Origin: an uncultured Eubacteriaceae bacterium
GTDB lineage: Bacteria > Bacillota > Clostridia > Lachnospirales > CAG-274
Length of the DNA: 5,195 bases
Direction of reading: 5' to 3'
Assembly: GCA_946534775.1 (NCBI GenBank)
Contig: CAMNCZ010000112.1
Span: forward strand, 1-5,195
Shown: positions 1-4,973 of the stretch, in pieces
Numbering within the stretch: the first letter of the stretch is position 1
How the letters are laid out: the number at the start of each line of letters is the position of its first letter
Notes under the pieces: model-generated
Databases searched by the model: none
What the model was told of the DNA's origin: nothing
Seen by the model: the letters and a program-made list of their open reading frames with translations, nothing else
Program-made: the position numbers and the translations under genes

Positions 1-665
1 AATTTATCGGCGGCCACGGCACAACTATCGGCGGCGTTATAGTGGACAGCGGCAAGTTCGATTGGGAGGCATCGGGCAAGTTTGCAAGCCTTGTAGACCC
101 CAACCCGAGCTACCACGGCGTAAGCTTTACAAAGGCAGTCGGCCCTGCGGCTTTCGTTACCAAAATACGCGCCATTCTTCTGCGCGATACGGGTGCGACA
201 CTTTCGCCTTTCCACGCTTTCTTCTTCTTACAGGGCCTTGAGACCTTGTCGTTAAGGGTGGAAAGACACGTTTACAACGCACTTAAAGTGGTTGAATATC
301 TTTCAAAGCATCCTTTGGTTGAAAAGGTAAATCACCCATCGGTATCGACAGATGCAAAGCAGCAGGAACTCTACAAGAGATATTTCCCCAACGGCGGCGG
401 TTCCATCTTTACCTTTGAGATAAAGGGCGATGCGGAAACGGCAAAGAAGTTTATCGACAACCTCGAGATATTCTCGCTGCTTGCAAATGTTGCCGATGTG
501 AAGAGCCTTGTTATTCACCCCGCTTCGACAACACATTCGCAGCTTAACGAGGAAGAACTGCTTGACCAGGGCATCAAACCCAATACGATAAGACTTTCTA
601 TCGGTACGGAAAATATCGACGATATTATTCAGGACCTTGAAGAAGCTTTTAAAACCATTCAATAA
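1..665 (+). CDS. metY: O-acetylhomoserine sulfhydrylase (Cys/Met metabolism PLP enzyme), C-terminal part
   Basis: This is the C-terminal half (about 220 residues) of a PLP-dependent enzyme of the Cys/Met metabolism family. It is most like O-acetylhomoserine aminocarboxypropyltransferase, which joins O-acetylhomoserine with sulfide to give homocysteine in the cytoplasm. The frame is open at the left edge. It begins FIGGHGTTIGG, the motif that directly follows the Schiff-base lysine; window bases 1-2 (AA) fit the end of that lysine codon. Other family landmarks are NPSYHG, SPFHAFFFLQGLETL, the C-terminal HPASTTHSQL block and TIRLSIGTENIDDII, whose arginine binds the substrate carboxylate. Family members are about 420-430 residues, so roughly half is missing by window truncation, not decay. 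The in-frame GTG at 42 is an internal valine, not a start. The gene ends in TAA, followed at once by a strong terminator. Cystathionine gamma-synthase-type relatives are the alternative, but the HPASTTHSQL context and NPSYHG favour the sulfhydrylase group. Confidence 0.9.
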   Translation, partial: FIGGHGTTIGGVIVDSGKFDWEASGKFASLVDPNPSYHGVSFTKAVGPAAFVTKIRAILLRDTGATLSPFHAFFFLQGLETLSLRVERHVYNALKVVEYLSKHPLVEKVNHPSVSTDAKQQELYKRYFPNGGGSIFTFEIKGDAETAKKFIDNLEIFSLLANVADVKSLVIHPASTTHSQLNEEELLDQGIKPNTIRLSIGTENIDDIIQDLEEAFKTIQ

Positions 666-666
666 G

Positions 667-704
667 AAAAAGCGGCTTGTACATCGGTATGAGCCGTTTT
701 TTTT
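667..704 (+). terminator. Rho-independent terminator of the sulfhydrylase gene
   Basis: The hairpin starts two bases after the stop codon. The left arm CGGCTTGTAC (673-682) pairs with GTATGAGCCG (687-696) through a four-base ATCG loop, with two G-U wobbles. The stem is extended by the A-run at 667-671 pairing with the T-run. Eight T residues (697-704) follow. This is a textbook intrinsic terminator that ends the sulfhydrylase transcript. Confidence 0.9.
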
Positions 705-803
705 GGCATATTGCCCCGTATTTAGTTATTTACGGCGCAAAAAACACTATTCGCCCGTGGATATTGCCAAAATACGACATATTTTTTCGGCAATAATACC
801 AAG
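705..803. other. AT-rich intergenic DNA with repeated ATATTGCC elements
   Basis: This gap between a terminator and the next promoter holds no ORF of note. It contains ATATTGCC at 708-715 (as part of the palindrome GGCA-TAT-TGCC, 705-715) and again at 761-768, plus an inverted TATTGCC copy (GGCAATA) at 789-795. The 762-768 and 789-795 copies form a 7-bp inverted repeat ending 8 bp before the -35 box. It could be an upstream operator or activator site for the following gene; this is inference only. Confidence 0.35.
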
Positions 804-832
804 TTGAAAAATGCACAAAAATAAAGTATAAT
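804..832 (+). promoter_or_regulatory. Sigma-A promoter of the DUF4364 gene
   Basis: TTGAAA (804-809) and a perfect TATAAT (827-832) are separated by exactly 17 bp. Initiation would be expected near 839-840, giving a leader of about 46 nt. The leader carries a small CCGC/GCGG hairpin (841-844 with 853-856) ahead of the ribosome site. No other promoter-like pair as good is seen in the gap, and the preceding gene is terminated, so this is likely the main promoter of the downstream gene. Confidence 0.85.
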
Positions 833-885
833 TAAATGTACCGCTTTGAAGGGCGGAAAAGTTTTATGCGTTATGAGGTTGTAAA

Positions 886-1482
886 ATGCAGAAAAAATTA
901 CCTGTAGAGAATAAATTGCTTATTCTTTTTTTGTTATATCAGATGGATACGCCGATGTCCGTTACCCAGATAGCGGAGTTTGCGGTCGATAAAGAATATA
1001 TGGATTATTTCACCTTTCAGCAGCATCTGCACGAGTTGTGCGATGAAAAGCTGGTGGAAAAAAAGTTTGAAAACGAGCAGGACAGATATTTTATAACTGC
1101 CGACGGCGAGCAGGTGTTAAGCTATTTTTCGGGGCAGATACCAAATGAAAAACACGTTGCGGTGCTGGATTATACGGCCAAAAACAAGGGCAGTATAAAA
1201 AAGGATATAAATGTGCTTGCCAACTATTTTTACAACAAAGAAAACGATTATACCGTAAAATGCGGCATTTACGAGGAAAACAAAACCTTGATGGAGATAA
1301 ATGTGACCGTTTCCACAAAGGAAGATGCAAAGCTTTTAAAGAAAAACTGGAAGGATAATATCCCATATCTTTACGGCAGCATACTGCATACCCTGCTTAT
1401 GCAGCCCGAGGATATAGAGCAGAAATCGCTGGAGATAGCCGAGGCGCTTGCAAAAAAGAAAAAACGCAAAAAAGAGAATTAA
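886..1482 (+). CDS. DUF4364 family winged-helix protein
   Basis: This 198-residue cytoplasmic protein resembles the DUF4364 family, a mostly clostridial group of winged-helix proteins of unknown role. Residues about 5-50 (NKLLILFLLYQMDTPMSVTQ and the following helices, with EYMDYFTFQQHLHEL as recognition-helix region) form a helix-turn-helix. YFITADGEQVLSYF at about 68-81 is the wing and closing helix, similar in style to PadR-like regulators. Residues 84-180 are an alpha/beta C-terminal part that might bind a ligand or mediate dimerisation. The tail AKKKKRKKEN is strongly basic. The ATG start is supported by GAGGT (875-879) six bases upstream and by the consensus promoter further up. It is transcribed alone: a terminator precedes its promoter and another follows its stop. 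DNA binding is inferred from the fold; no target or ligand is known to me. The repeated ATATTGCC elements upstream would be candidate self-regulatory sites. Confidence 0.82.
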   Translation: MQKKLPVENKLLILFLLYQMDTPMSVTQIAEFAVDKEYMDYFTFQQHLHELCDEKLVEKKFENEQDRYFITADGEQVLSYFSGQIPNEKHVAVLDYTAKNKGSIKKDINVLANYFYNKENDYTVKCGIYEENKTLMEINVTVSTKEDAKLLKKNWKDNIPYLYGSILHTLLMQPEDIEQKSLEIAEALAKKKKRKKEN

Positions 1483-1504
1483 GGCTGCCTGCACTTGGCA
1501 AGCC
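1483..1504 (+). other. Small hairpin just after the DUF4364 stop
   Basis: GGCTGCC (1483-1489) can pair with GGCAAGCC (1497-1504) with a one-base bulge. No T-tract follows, so it is not a terminator by itself. It sits directly behind the stop codon and ahead of the strong shared terminator and may only be a 3'-end stabilising stem. Confidence 0.3.
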
Positions 1505-1521
1505 GATCGAAATAAAAAATA

Positions 1522-1550
1522 AAAACGGGTGTCGTAACGGCACCCGTTTT
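1522..1550. terminator. Two-way terminator between convergent genes
   Basis: A 13-bp stem pairs AAAACGGGTGTCG (1522-1534) with CGGCACCCGTTTT (1538-1550) around a TAA loop; only one position (T1532 with G1540) is a wobble on the plus strand. Read rightwards it ends in TTTTGTTG, serving the DUF4364 gene. Read leftwards it is followed by a longer U-rich tail (complement of 1511-1525), so it should work better for the SDR gene, whose stop codon lies 10 bases away. One hairpin serves both convergent genes. Confidence 0.92.
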
Positions 1551-1559
1551 GTTGTGTGA

Positions 1560-2357
1560 TTATTTAGGCTGCTTGCCGATGTAAGCAAGGATACCGCCGT
1601 CAACGTAAAGAATGTGGCCGTTTACAGCGTTAGATGCTTCGGAAGCAAGGAATACAGCAGGACCTGCAAGTTCTTCGGGCTTTAACCAACGAGCTGCGGG
1701 TGTCTTTGCAATGATGAAAGAATCGAAAGGATGTCTTGAACCGTCGGGCTGTTTTTCTCTTAAAGGAGCAGTCTGAGGTGTTTCAATGTAACCTGGTCCG
1801 ATACCGTTGCACTGGATGTTGTATTCGCCGTACTCGGAGCAGATGTTTCTTGTAAGCATCTTTAAACCGCCCTTTGCAGCTGCATAAGCGGAAACGGTCT
1901 CGCGGCCGAGTTCACTCATCATAGAGCAGATGTTGATGATCTTGCCGTGGCCCTTCTTGATCATAGAAGGAATAACAGCCTTTGAAACGATGAAAGGTGC
2001 GTTAAGGTCAACGTCGATAACCTGTCTGAATTCTGCTGCGGTCATTTCGATCATAGGAATTCTCTTGATGATACCTGCGTTGTTTACAAGGATGTCGATA
2101 ACGCCGATCTCCTCTTCTATTTTCTTAACCATTTCGTTTACCTGGTCTTCGTTTGTAACGTCGCAAACATAGCCCGTAGCTTCAATGCCTGCTTCTTTGT
2201 AAGCTGCAAGACCCTTGTCAACAAGTTCCTGCTTGATGTCGTTAAATACGATCTTTGCGCCTGCTGCTGCCATACCGCTGGCAATAGCAAAACCGATGCC
2301 GTAGCTTGCGCCTGTTACAAGCGCGATTTTTCCTTCAAGTGAAAAAGGATTGCTCAT
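1560..2357 (-). CDS. Gluconate 5-dehydrogenase-like SDR oxidoreductase
   Basis: This is a 265-residue classical short-chain dehydrogenase/reductase, full length for the family. It has the nucleotide-binding TGASYGIG (15-22), NNAG (92-95), Asn119 (DLNA), and the catalytic Ser145 (INICS), Tyr158 and Lys162 (YAAAK), followed by PGY (188-190). Asp40 at the end of strand beta-2 (VFND) suggests NAD(H) over NADP(H), though this is not decisive. INICSMMSELGRET, KMLTR, TPAARW and VNGHILYVDGG closely resemble IdnO-type gluconate 5-dehydrogenase, which interconverts D-gluconate and 5-ketogluconate. A KduD-like uronate-pathway dehydrogenase or another sugar-acid or polyol SDR remains possible. The ATG is fixed by a full AGGAGGT site (complement of 2366-2372) eight bases upstream. 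It has its own consensus promoter and ends at the shared terminator, so it is probably monocistronic. Codon use is strongly restricted: nearly all Asn are AAC, Asp GAC, and Ile ATC or ATT, unlike its neighbours, suggesting high expression. No sugar-acid transporter, kinase or partner dehydrogenase is visible. Confidence 0.88.
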   Translation of the reverse strand: MSNPFSLEGKIALVTGASYGIGFAIASGMAAAGAKIVFNDIKQELVDKGLAAYKEAGIEATGYVCDVTNEDQVNEMVKKIEEEIGVIDILVNNAGIIKRIPMIEMTAAEFRQVIDVDLNAPFIVSKAVIPSMIKKGHGKIINICSMMSELGRETVSAYAAAKGGLKMLTRNICSEYGEYNIQCNGIGPGYIETPQTAPLREKQPDGSRHPFDSFIIAKTPAARWLKPEELAGPAVFLASEASNAVNGHILYVDGGILAYIGKQPK

Positions 2358-2390
2358 AATAATATACCTCCTGAAATATTGTAGTAGATA

Positions 2391-2415
2391 TGCACAGACC
2401 CAAACAGCCCGTACA
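2391..2415 (-). other. Possible leader hairpin in the SDR mRNA
   Basis: In the leftward RNA, UGUACGGGCU (complement of 2406-2415) can pair with GGUCUGUGCA (complement of 2391-2400) around a five-base loop. The stem is 10 bp with six Watson-Crick and four G-U pairs. Because the G-U pairs would be A-C mismatches on the other strand, the fold is only good in the SDR transcript. It lies at the 5' end of the leader, about 20 bases upstream of the ribosome site, and does not cover it. It may be a 5' stabilising stem or chance. Confidence 0.3.
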
Positions 2416-2428
2416 AATTTCTATACCC

Positions 2429-2457
2429 ATTATAATACAAATATTGCCTTTTGTCAA
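2429..2457 (-). promoter_or_regulatory. Sigma-A promoter of the SDR gene
   Basis: Read leftwards, a perfect -35 TTGACA (complement of 2452-2457) and a perfect -10 TATAAT (complement of 2429-2434) are 17 bp apart. Initiation would fall near 2422, giving a leader of about 65 nt. The spacer contains GGCAATAT (complement of 2441-2448), the same 8-mer found upstream of the DUF4364 promoter. A fully consensus promoter usually either drives very high expression or is held down by a repressor. Confidence 0.9.
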
Positions 2458-2486
2458 ACTAATATGTCGTTAATTTTACAAAAAAA

Positions 2487-3323
2487 TTACAAATTGATTT
2501 CAGGTGATGTTTTTTTAAGATCTTCGGCCAGTTCCGAGACCGTTTTGCCGAAAACGGGGTGTTTTTTATACGGCGCTATCTGCATAAGAGGGTCAAGCAC
2601 AAAGCCGCGTTTATGCATAAGCGGGTGCGGCACGGTAAGGCGGTCGGTTTGTATGATCTCGTCTTCGTAAAAAATTATATCCAGATCGAGAGTTCTCGGT
2701 CCCCATTTTACCGTCCTTTTTCTGTCCGCGGCGGCTTCTTCGACATTCAGCCTGTCAAGCAGTTCAATAGGGGTGTACAGCGTTTCTGCGGCCATACAGC
2801 CGTTTAAATAATCGTCCTGCGGTATATCGCTGACGGGTGTGGTGACTATAAGGTCCGAAACACGCAGTACACGGCAGTTTTCGTCCGCATCTATCGCTTT
2901 TACGGCATCTTCTATATATTTTCGTTTATCGCCCATATTGCTGCCAAGTGCGATATAAGCCGTTTTCCACGCCCTTTCTATCTCCGCGCCCACGCTTTCA
3001 AGCGGCAGGCCTATAGGTGCAGAGGGCTTGTCTATACGCACCCTCACCGAGCGGATAAGCGGCGAAAATTTCAGCAGGGCATCTGCCGTTTTTTCCGCAA
3101 GGGTCTCTATCAGTTTAAATGTGTTTTGTTCGCAGATATCCTTTATCAAGTGGCAGCACTCGCTGTAGTTTACCGTGTTTTCAAGCGCGTCAGAAGTACC
3201 CGCGTTTTTGAGAGAAAGCCGTATCTCCGCCGATATGTAAAACATCTGGCCGAGAGAGTTTTCCTCGCTTAAAACGCCGTGTCTGCCGAATACCTGCAAT
3301 TTGTCGATAAATATTTTGTCCAT
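2487..3323 (-). CDS. folBK: Bifunctional dihydroneopterin aldolase / HPPK (FolB-FolK fusion)
   Basis: This 278-residue cytoplasmic enzyme carries two successive steps of tetrahydrofolate synthesis. The N-terminal DHNA domain (about 1-118) cleaves dihydroneopterin to 6-hydroxymethyldihydropterin and glycolaldehyde. It has FGRHGV (12-17), Glu21/22, Tyr53 (NYSE), Glu73 (LIETLAE) and Lys99 (DKPSAP), matching the known active-site positions of the family. The C-terminal HPPK domain (about 121-278) transfers pyrophosphate from ATP to that product. It has ALGSNMGDK (125-133), YLNG (172-175), KWGPRTLDLDIIFY (206-219) with the metal-binding Asp pair, and HPLMHKRGFVLDPL (233-246). A lysine (206) stands where an arginine usually precedes WGPR. 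Both domains are full length, so the fusion should be active in both. The ATG has GGAG (complement of 3331-3334) seven bases upstream, in a 15-nt gap after the peptidase stop, indicating cotranscription. Other folate genes such as folP or folE are not in view. No terminator hairpin is seen after its stop. Confidence 0.95.
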   Translation of the reverse strand: MDKIFIDKLQVFGRHGVLSEENSLGQMFYISAEIRLSLKNAGTSDALENTVNYSECCHLIKDICEQNTFKLIETLAEKTADALLKFSPLIRSVRVRIDKPSAPIGLPLESVGAEIERAWKTAYIALGSNMGDKRKYIEDAVKAIDADENCRVLRVSDLIVTTPVSDIPQDDYLNGCMAAETLYTPIELLDRLNVEEAAADRKRTVKWGPRTLDLDIIFYEDEIIQTDRLTVPHPLMHKRGFVLDPLMQIAPYKKHPVFGKTVSELAEDLKKTSPEINL

Positions 3324-3338
3324 TTTATATCTCCGTTT

Positions 3339-4895
3339 TTAAGTTCCGAAATACGAAAAATGCATATAATCCTTTGGCGTTATCCAGCTGCCGCCCCAAC
3401 TGAAATTGTGGCGCCTGAAAATATTTACCACCTCGGGCGTTACCGAATAAATATCTTCATAAGGCCGCCAATAATTGCCTACCGTTGAACCGTCGCCGTA
3501 GATACAGTAGTTTTGCATATAATTTATATCGATGGCCGTACCGAGCGCGTGTTCAGAGATCCTGCCGCCTGCGGTATTTCTCCAGCTGTAGCAGCCGATG
3601 TCGTTTATCGGGAATTTTATTTCGTACAATTCGTCAAATATCTGCCTGTAAGTGTCGGCAAGTGCGCGGTTGCAGGTAAAACTTGCCGTTGAGGAATACA
3701 ACTCGCCGCGATTTACCGTTCTGCGCACCGTCTTTGTGACATACTCTATCGTGGTCATCTCGGTGTAATCCTCTATTACCAATTCGCCGTTTTCGTCCGT
3801 TTCTTCCGCTGTTTCTGTTTCTGTATCGGGTATTTCGGAGACCGTCTCTTCGACTATCACTTCGTCCTGTGAAACTTCATCCTCTTCATCTGCCGCGGGT
3901 TCTTCGGGGGTTTCCTCTTCGGGAGCCTTTTCCTCCAAAGACTCGGTCTCTTCCGTTTCGGCATTTTCATCGGTAACTGCCGTTTCTTCGGTCTCTTCCG
4001 TTTCTCCGTCGTTTTTGCTGCCGTGGACCGAGCTGTTCATCAGTATATCCTCGCTGACTTCCGTTTCGACGTTTTCGCCGACATATTTCGCCACGGGCAC
4101 TTTTATCGTGCGTACCACCTCGTCAACTACTTCTTCCTCGTCAACTTCCACTTCCTCGGCATTTGCGCGCCATACCTTAACGGTTATGGTGACCATATTT
4201 GCATCGGCCTCTTCCTCGGAGTGGAAAAATCCGTTGGGGAATATCTTTTCCATCGGTATACGCGGGCCTACCGCAACAATATCCGTATTTGCGATTATCT
4301 TTTCTATCTCGTTTTCGTACTTGCTGCCGACACTGAACGATACCGTTTCCGAAAACGCATTTCCCGCCCTTACGCGCAGGTGATACTCCCTGTTTCTGAC
4401 AAGCTTGCTGCTTAAAATAACAAGTTCGTTATTTTTTATCTCTATACGCGAACTGCTTGCAAGGCTGTTTATCTCGGCAAAAAGCGGGTCGCTGCCGTCA
4501 TATTTTACCCTTATGTGTATATTTGAATTATCGGGCAGCAGAGCGCCGTCACGCGGTGTAAGTATCTCGGGTATGTGTTCTGTCGGCTTATACTGCGTAA
4601 AATACTGCGTTATATCATCTGTCGGCATTGGCGCATAAGGCAGGTCGTCCCAGTCGCTTTCCGTGCGGACAACTTCCTCGCCGCGTTCCGATTCAAGCGT
4701 TATTTCCTCCTGTACCGTGTCGGGCATCTCAAAGATAATATATCTTGCCAAAGGCGGCATTTCCGCCCAATACTGCATAAGCCGCGTTTTCGGTGCCATT
4801 ATCTGCGCCGCAACGGGCGGCAGTTCTTCCGCGTAAACATTTACATTGAAAAAAGACAAAATAAATGCCGCCGCTATCAAAAATTTTCTAATCAT
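3339..4895 (-). CDS. Secreted M15 family zinc metallopeptidase (D-Ala-D-Ala carboxypeptidase-like) with acidic linker
   Basis: This 518-residue exported protein probably trims or cleaves peptidoglycan stem peptides outside the membrane. Residues 1-22 form a signal peptide (MIRK, hydrophobic core, VYA cleavage site before EE). No lipobox, sortase motif or C-terminal membrane helix is seen, so it is likely released or held by charge. Residues about 107-190 (ILTPRDGALL onwards) look like an Ig/Fn3-type beta domain. Residues about 248-377 are very acidic and rich in Glu, Thr and Val. The C-terminal domain (about 398-518) is a VanY/M15-type peptidase: SEHALGTAIDIN gives zinc ligands His449 and Asp456, and KDYMHF gives His512 with Asp509 three residues before it as the likely catalytic base, matching the ExxH spacing of VanX-type enzymes. 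Exact cleavage (D-Ala-D-Ala or L-Ala-D-Glu) cannot be told. The ATG at 4895 has only a modest GGGAA site about ten bases upstream. The folBK gene follows after 15 nt. The acidic segment is a recently expanded repeat tract, with an exact 17-bp in-frame duplication. Confidence 0.87.
   Translation of the reverse strand: MIRKFLIAAAFILSFFNVNVYAEELPPVAAQIMAPKTRLMQYWAEMPPLARYIIFEMPDTVQEEITLESERGEEVVRTESDWDDLPYAPMPTDDITQYFTQYKPTEHIPEILTPRDGALLPDNSNIHIRVKYDGSDPLFAEINSLASSSRIEIKNNELVILSSKLVRNREYHLRVRAGNAFSETVSFSVGSKYENEIEKIIANTDIVAVGPRIPMEKIFPNGFFHSEEEADANMVTITVKVWRANAEEVEVDEEEVVDEVVRTIKVPVAKYVGENVETEVSEDILMNSSVHGSKNDGETEETEETAVTDENAETEETESLEEKAPEEETPEEPAADEEDEVSQDEVIVEETVSEIPDTETETAEETDENGELVIEDYTEMTTIEYVTKTVRRTVNRGELYSSTASFTCNRALADTYRQIFDELYEIKFPINDIGCYSWRNTAGGRISEHALGTAIDINYMQNYCIYGDGSTVGNYWRPYEDIYSVTPEVVNIFRRHNFSWGGSWITPKDYMHFSYFGT
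3943..4004 (-). repeat. In-frame 17-bp direct repeat in the acidic linker
   Basis: TCGGTCTCTTCCGTTTC (plus strand) occurs exactly at 3943-3959 and 3988-4004, offset by 45 bp (15 codons). Both copies encode the same ETEETE stretch, at about residues 313-318 and 298-303 of the M15 peptidase. The surrounding DNA (about 3780-4010) is rich in related TCTTCC/TTTC units. This suggests length change by slippage or unequal crossing over in a disordered linker. Confidence 0.85.
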
Positions 4896-4921
4896 TCATA
4901 ACATTCCCATACCAAAATTTA

Positions 4922-4951
4922 CGGGCCAAACGCATAAATGCGCGCAGCCCG
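4922..4951 (-). terminator. Weak terminator or leader hairpin between the FG-GAP and M15 genes
   Basis: CGGGC and GCCCG (4922-4926 with 4947-4951) flank an inner CGCA/TGCG stem (4931-4934 with 4939-4942) around a four-base loop; wobble pairs fill most of the 4x4 internal loop in the leftward RNA. The tail in that direction is only UAAAUUUUGG, a poor U-tract. It lies 22 bases after the FG-GAP stop and 26 bases before the M15 ATG. It may partly terminate the upstream gene. No convincing promoter for the M15 gene is visible in the 78-bp gap, so some read-through is expected. Confidence 0.4.
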
Positions 4952-4973
4952 AATAAAAAATTATTTATTAAAT

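Noticed and set aside
42..44. GTG as the start of the sulfhydrylase gene
   Set aside because: The frame is open to the left edge and the preceding residues are the conserved FIGGHGTTIGG motif, so this is an internal valine.
303..662. 119-codon open frame on the minus strand
   Set aside because: It lies entirely antisense to the clearly conserved sulfhydrylase coding sequence, resembles no family I know and has no ribosome site.
705..803. Small RNA or riboswitch upstream of the DUF4364 gene
   Set aside because: The consensus promoter lies downstream of this region, so it would not be in the DUF4364 leader, and no promoter or terminator pair for a separate RNA is seen.
2350..2670. 106-codon rightward open frame spanning the SDR promoter region and the end of folBK
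   Set aside because: It runs through the consensus SDR promoter and leader and antisense to the HPPK domain; there is no promoter, ribosome site or recognisable domain.
3780..4010. CRISPR-like or tandem repeat array
   Set aside because: The repeats are short, irregular, in frame with the M15 gene and encode Glu/Thr runs. There are no regular spacers.
4015..4415. Two overlapping rightward open frames of 122 and 130 codons
   Set aside because: They lie antisense to the acidic and N-terminal parts of the M15 peptidase. The Ser/Thr-rich composition of one is the expected mirror of Glu-rich codons on the other strand, and neither has a ribosome site.
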